DNA of 64,000 bases, taken from NCBI GenBank assembly GCA_937929915.1, contig CALFUN010000011.1:1-64000 (forward strand). Direction: 5' to 3'. Below, in pieces: positions 58,461 to 64,000 of this stretch. Source of the DNA: an uncultured Caulobacterales bacterium (GTDB lineage: Bacteria; Pseudomonadota; Alphaproteobacteria; Caulobacterales; Maricaulaceae). Within the stretch, counting starts at the first letter, position 1; each line of letters opens with the position of its first letter. The translations under genes and the position numbers were made by a program. The notes beneath the pieces are model-generated. The model was not told the DNA's origin, ran no database searches, and saw nothing but the letters and a program-made list of their open reading frames with translations.

Positions 58461-60689
58461 TCATTCACCCGGTTTGTATCTTCGCGCCGCATGAGCCTCT
58501 ACGTCTTGACGGTAATAATGCACATCTTTGAAATCATGATTGATATAGCGCTCGATTTGGTCGTCAAAGTGCTTAGAGTTAGGGTCACCGCTCTGCCCGC
58601 CCGCAAGCAAGCTTTTGGCCCGTAACTTATCACCGAATTCGACAACAGCGACAAAACTATTCCCGCGATACCCGTAAAGCTTTTTGGTTTTATCTGTCGC
58701 GCGCGCACCGTAAGCCGCCAAAGCTCCCCAGCGCCCAGACGCTAACGGCACACCGTAACTGGGCGCGGCATCATCAAAGGGGTGTTCTATATCCCCCGTA
58801 AGACGTTGGAAGCGGTTAATGTCGCGCCATGGTGTATTCCATGTGCCAAAATCAGCATTCATTTTCTGAATGGCTTTTCGAAGCAAATCAATCTGCACAG
58901 AGCCAAGACGGACTTGCGAGGATGGATTGGAGAAATATTCATAGGTTTCAAGTCGTGACAGGCCTTTAGGCTTTGCATCTGTCATTAGCATTTCCATACC
59001 ATAAAAATGCGCCAAAGACATCGCAGTAGACTCGCCCGAAACGGTGTGATCCCATGCGCCCAAAACCTCTATGGCCTCAGCTAATTCAGGGTCGCGATTA
59101 CTGGTTTCATATGCCCTTACTAGGCTCGGAATAATGATCTCAAAGGCAGGAAGTTTGGCATCATAAGCCATCTCTATCAGGCTATCGAGTGTCACATCTT
59201 TCGCATCTGATAACACATCAACTGCATGCAAGCCGCGCGTATTTTCTTTGTCTGGGGCCATATAGGCCGGGTAATTTTCGCGCTTGGGACTATATTGTAC
59301 GCCCGCCGCTGTGAACGGTGTTGAGTTCGCATTTTGTATCCAGCCATTTGCAGGATTAAGCAACGTAATCGCCTCACTCACAGGATGTGTACCTTGCCAA
59401 TCCGTGCGCGGGTCAGCCCCGTCTACAGATTTTGAGTAATCAAATTGCGTATCACGGCGCGGGATGAAATTTCCATGATAATAAGCAATATTACCTTGCT
59501 GGTCAGCATAAACCGTATTGTTGGACGAATTGGTGCGAATATCCATCATCTCATTAAATTCAGAATGACCATTGGTTTTTGTGCGCAGGAAAGACTGTTT
59601 AAGCGCATTGACAGGGTCCCAGTTAATTTTCGTAACGACCCATTGCCGCGTGCCGTCTGGCCCAATTTCCATATGCGTCACTGGCCCGTGATGGGTGTGA
59701 TACATTGGGAAACTTCGCTCGCTCATCTTATCGCCATCTTTATATTTTAATATCACTTCAGACATTTTGACGGGCCGCGCCTTATCGCCGTAACGATACC
59801 AGAGCTTGCCGTCCTTTTCGAAAACCTCTTGGCGAAAATGATCAATAAAATCGACATAGGTGGAGGTGTGCATCCAGCCATTTTTCTCGCTAAACCCTTG
59901 ATACACAAAGAACTGCCCCCATGTCACCGCGCCATAAGCATTCAGGCCCGCCTCGCTTACGACATGAATTTCAGGGCGGAAGTAAAAACTTGTATGCGGA
60001 TTAATCAGCAACATCGCTGCGCCCGAGCGTGTTAAATCGCCCGAGATGGCAAAGCCATTTGACCCGGACGGCTCTTCATATTCAACAGGACGTGTTGCCT
60101 CTGATAAAGGCGCGGCCTGAAGTGTTTCACTGCCATAAAACGCACGAATACCTGCTAGCGGGATTTGTTCAATATCTCCGCCAATGGATCCTTCAGAGAA
60201 AAACATCGGCATCCACGGCTCAAATTTCGTAATAAGTTTGGGCCTCACATCAGGGTGAGAGGCCAGATAATAATTCAAGCCATCCGCAAAAGCCTCGCAT
60301 AAAGCTTTCACATCAGCTGGCGCTCCTTCATAAGCGGCCTTTGCTTCGTCAAGGGTCATATAGAGCCGCGCACGCAAATCGCTATAAAGCGCGTCCTCAC
60401 CTTCAATTTCTGCCAAACGGCCCATCGCCCAAATATAATTGCGCTCAATTCGCGGAAAATCATCCTCAGCCTGCGCATAGAGCATACCAAAAACAGCATC
60501 GGCATCCGTCTTGCCGTAAATATGCGGCACGCCGTAATTATCTCGAATAATTTCAATGTTTTTGGCGCGCGCGTCTAAGGCTCCGAGCTGTCCTGCCCCC
60601 TGCACATTGGATAGGTTGGGTTTATTCTCAGAATAACATCCTGATACCAAACAGGCAGTGGTGAGTGTTAAGACAAGAATTTTGCGCAT
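58461..60689 (-). CDS. penicillin acylase family lipoprotein
   Basis: This N-terminal-nucleophile hydrolase has about 742 residues and a lipoprotein signal (ILVLTLTTACLVSGC). The alpha part begins IEIIRDNYGVPHIYGKTDADA. The autocatalytic cleavage site and nucleophile serine are in EEPSGSNGFAISGDL, so a beta chain would start at that serine near residue 210. Later NPHTSFY, MHTSTYVDFIDHF and NATVYADQQGNIAYYH-type stretches (seen as NNTVYADQQGNIAYYH) match the family. Substrates can include acyl-homoserine lactones, beta-lactams or cyclic lipopeptides and cannot be separated here. I chose the ATG at 60689 after AAGGG. It is divergent from katG. Confidence 0.88.
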   Translation of the reverse strand: MRKILVLTLTTACLVSGCYSENKPNLSNVQGAGQLGALDARAKNIEIIRDNYGVPHIYGKTDADAVFGMLYAQAEDDFPRIERNYIWAMGRLAEIEGEDALYSDLRARLYMTLDEAKAAYEGAPADVKALCEAFADGLNYYLASHPDVRPKLITKFEPWMPMFFSEGSIGGDIEQIPLAGIRAFYGSETLQAAPLSEATRPVEYEEPSGSNGFAISGDLTRSGAAMLLINPHTSFYFRPEIHVVSEAGLNAYGAVTWGQFFVYQGFSEKNGWMHTSTYVDFIDHFRQEVFEKDGKLWYRYGDKARPVKMSEVILKYKDGDKMSERSFPMYHTHHGPVTHMEIGPDGTRQWVVTKINWDPVNALKQSFLRTKTNGHSEFNEMMDIRTNSSNNTVYADQQGNIAYYHGNFIPRRDTQFDYSKSVDGADPRTDWQGTHPVSEAITLLNPANGWIQNANSTPFTAAGVQYSPKRENYPAYMAPDKENTRGLHAVDVLSDAKDVTLDSLIEMAYDAKLPAFEIIIPSLVRAYETSNRDPELAEAIEVLGAWDHTVSGESTAMSLAHFYGMEMLMTDAKPKGLSRLETYEYFSNPSSQVRLGSVQIDLLRKAIQKMNADFGTWNTPWRDINRFQRLTGDIEHPFDDAAPSYGVPLASGRWGALAAYGARATDKTKKLYGYRGNSFVAVVEFGDKLRAKSLLAGGQSGDPNSKHFDDQIERYINHDFKDVHYYRQDVEAHAARRYKPGE

Positions 60690-60887
60690 AAATTGACCCT
60701 TTACGCCGAACACTATGCGGCAAAGCCAATCAACGCAAGCGCCGCTTAACACCCGCGCTATCAAGTCCAATGACCGATGGACATCTCACAATATATTGAC
60801 CTTATCTATGGGCCATATCGAAAAAAACGATTGTTAATATCTGTTAACTACGCGTATGTCCCTGTCAACTTAACCCTCGATGACTAG

Positions 60888-63062
<2,175 letters not shown>

Positions 63063-63084
63063 TTACAAACTCTTATCTCAAACA

Positions 63085-63115
63085 AAGGCGTCTCATTTGA
63101 TGAGGCGCCTTTTTT
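63085..63115 (+). terminator. intrinsic terminator of katG
   Basis: AAGGCGTCTCA pairs with TGAGGCGCCTT (11 base pairs, one T-G wobble) around a short loop, followed by TTTTT. It begins 22 bases after the katG stop and lies between katG and the convergent aminotransferase gene. Confidence 0.9.
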
Positions 63116-63144
63116 AATGGATTAAATATATTGAGTTAAACGGC

Positions 63145-64000
63145 TTATGGCCCAGTTTTCAAAAACTGTTTGATATTGCGTGCCGCTTGGCGAATACGCT
63201 GCTCATTTTCAACAACAGCCATACGCACATAACCTTCACCATTTTCTCCAAATCCATTGCCCGGTGACACAGCGATGCCTGCATTGACCATTAAAGATTT
63301 GGCAAATTCTAAAGACCCTAAAGCTTCAAAACCTTTGGGCAGAGGCGCCCAGATATACATAGACGCTTCGGGCGTTGGCACATCCCAGCCCGCTCGCGTA
63401 AAAGTTTCAACCATGACATCCCGACGAGAGCGGTACACATTACGGGCATGGTCAACACAGTCTTGCGGGCCGTCTAGCGCAGCACATGCCGCGACTTGTA
63501 TCGGCGTAAACGCGCCGTAATCCAGATATGATTTGACCCGCGCAAGCGCGGCAATCAGGCGTTTCGAACCGACAACACAGCCCATACGCCACCCCGCCAT
63601 TGAATAGGTTTTCGACAAAGATGTCGTTTCAATCGCGACATCTTTTGCCCCGTCAACTTGGAAAATGGACGGCGGCGGGTCGCCATAGTAAATTTCAGAA
63701 TAAGCCAAATCGGACAAGATAATTATGTCATGCTTCTTAGCGATAGCTACGATGTCTTTATAAAAACTCAGATCAGCGACCTGCCCTGTTGGGTTTGACG
63801 GGAAACACACAACAATCGCCATTGGTGGCTTATCCGCAGCCTCTATCGCCGCTTTTACCCCTGCCAAATACTCATCTGCCGTAACCGCTTTGATGCCCTG
63901 GATTTTTGCCCCTGCAATAATAAATCCGTAAGCATGCAGCGGATAAGACGGGTCAGGGGCGAAAATAACATCCCCCGGAGCCGTAATTGCTTGCGCAAAA
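63145..64000 (-). CDS. class I/II aminotransferase, C-terminal part
   Basis: The frame is open to the end of the window, so the N terminus lies beyond it; about 284 residues are visible. Fold-type I PLP motifs are present: FAPDPSYPLHAYGFIIAGA, CFPSNPTGQVADLSFY, ILSDLAYSEIYYG and the PLP lysine in TTSLSKTYSMAGWRMG. The final arginine that binds the substrate carboxylate is in GYVRMAVVENEQRIRQAARN. The closest patterns are alanine aminotransferase (AlaA/AlaC-like) and proteins labelled LL-diaminopimelate aminotransferase; sequence alone does not separate them. It is convergent with katG across the terminator. Confidence 0.88.
   Translation of the reverse strand, partial: FAQAITAPGDVIFAPDPSYPLHAYGFIIAGAKIQGIKAVTADEYLAGVKAAIEAADKPPMAIVVCFPSNPTGQVADLSFYKDIVAIAKKHDIIILSDLAYSEIYYGDPPPSIFQVDGAKDVAIETTSLSKTYSMAGWRMGCVVGSKRLIAALARVKSYLDYGAFTPIQVAACAALDGPQDCVDHARNVYRSRRDVMVETFTRAGWDVPTPEASMYIWAPLPKGFEALGSLEFAKSLMVNAGIAVSPGNGFGENGEGYVRMAVVENEQRIRQAARNIKQFLKTGP

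Noticed and set aside
60833-60850. TTAA-TTAA pair upstream of katG as a full CtrA box
   Set aside because: The spacing between the TTAA elements is six bases, not the seven of the CtrA consensus.

Overview
The window reads as a chromosomal stretch of a marine-type alphaproteobacterium, probably of the Hyphomonadales/Maricaulales-Caulobacterales side. The evidence is familiar alphaproteobacterial gene neighbourhoods: YbjN protein next to proC, ubiK-lgt-NDUFAF7-pgeF, and DUF1285-Nudix-cca divergent from moxR-DUF58-DUF4159. It also has an EnvZ/OmpR-like pair, an Entner-Doudoroff cluster under a LacI regulator, and a Caulobacter-type TonB-dependent receptor. Base composition is moderate. Genes are packed tightly on both strands, and several convergent pairs abut or overlap at their stop codons. 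No tRNA, rRNA, CRISPR array, transposase or phage gene was seen, and no gene is visibly broken. Genes at both ends are cut by the window.

Region 1 (1-12.6 kb) is core metabolism and repair: the end of trhO, a GST, YbjN protein, proC, a two-component system, ilvE, two CDP-alcohol phosphatidyltransferases, uvrC, a DUF2237 protein, an A+T-rich retropepsin cassette, folB with a pteridine-reductase-like SDR and a QueD-like protein, and a Ca2+/Na+ antiporter preceded by an unlisted 44-residue membrane protein gene. Region 2 (12.7-25.5 kb) holds VOC and LysM/BON proteins, a possible structured RNA, ubiK, lgt, an NDUFAF7 homologue, pgeF, prs, rplY, pth, ychF, a secreted P-domain/DUF11 protein, apt, a GST, cca, a CoA-type Nudix hydrolase and DUF1285.

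Region 3 (25.5-39.2 kb) contains the moxR-DUF58-DUF4159-VWA membrane operon, a small lipoprotein, two tandem secreted paralogues of unknown function, queE-queC, a secreted orphan, an SDR and an MsbA-like ABC exporter. Region 4 (39.2-54.6 kb) is the most coherent functional block. It has zwf-pgl-edd, a LacI regulator with a likely operator over the zwf promoter, galT-galK, a DeoR/GlpR regulator, a TonB-dependent receptor, a 2OG-Fe(II) oxygenase and a GH36 alpha-galactosidase. The simplest reading is uptake of alpha-galactosides across the outer membrane, hydrolysis to galactose and other sugars, Leloir phosphorylation, and oxidation through the Entner-Doudoroff pathway. No inner-membrane sugar permease, galE, glk or eda lies in the window. 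GlpR-like half-sites occur in both control regions flanking the DeoR gene and suggest one regulon.

Region 5 (54.6-64 kb) carries a PepSY-like membrane protein, a sterol-desaturase-family enzyme, an NRAMP-fold transporter lacking the canonical metal ligands, an HDAC/acetylpolyamine amidohydrolase, a lipoprotein penicillin-acylase-family enzyme, katG and a class I/II aminotransferase. The best leads for new biology are the receptor/oxygenase/galactosidase locus with its inferred dual control, the cysteine-less QueD homologue, the degenerate CDP-alcohol phosphatidyltransferase, the atypical NRAMP protein and the secreted paralogue pair.
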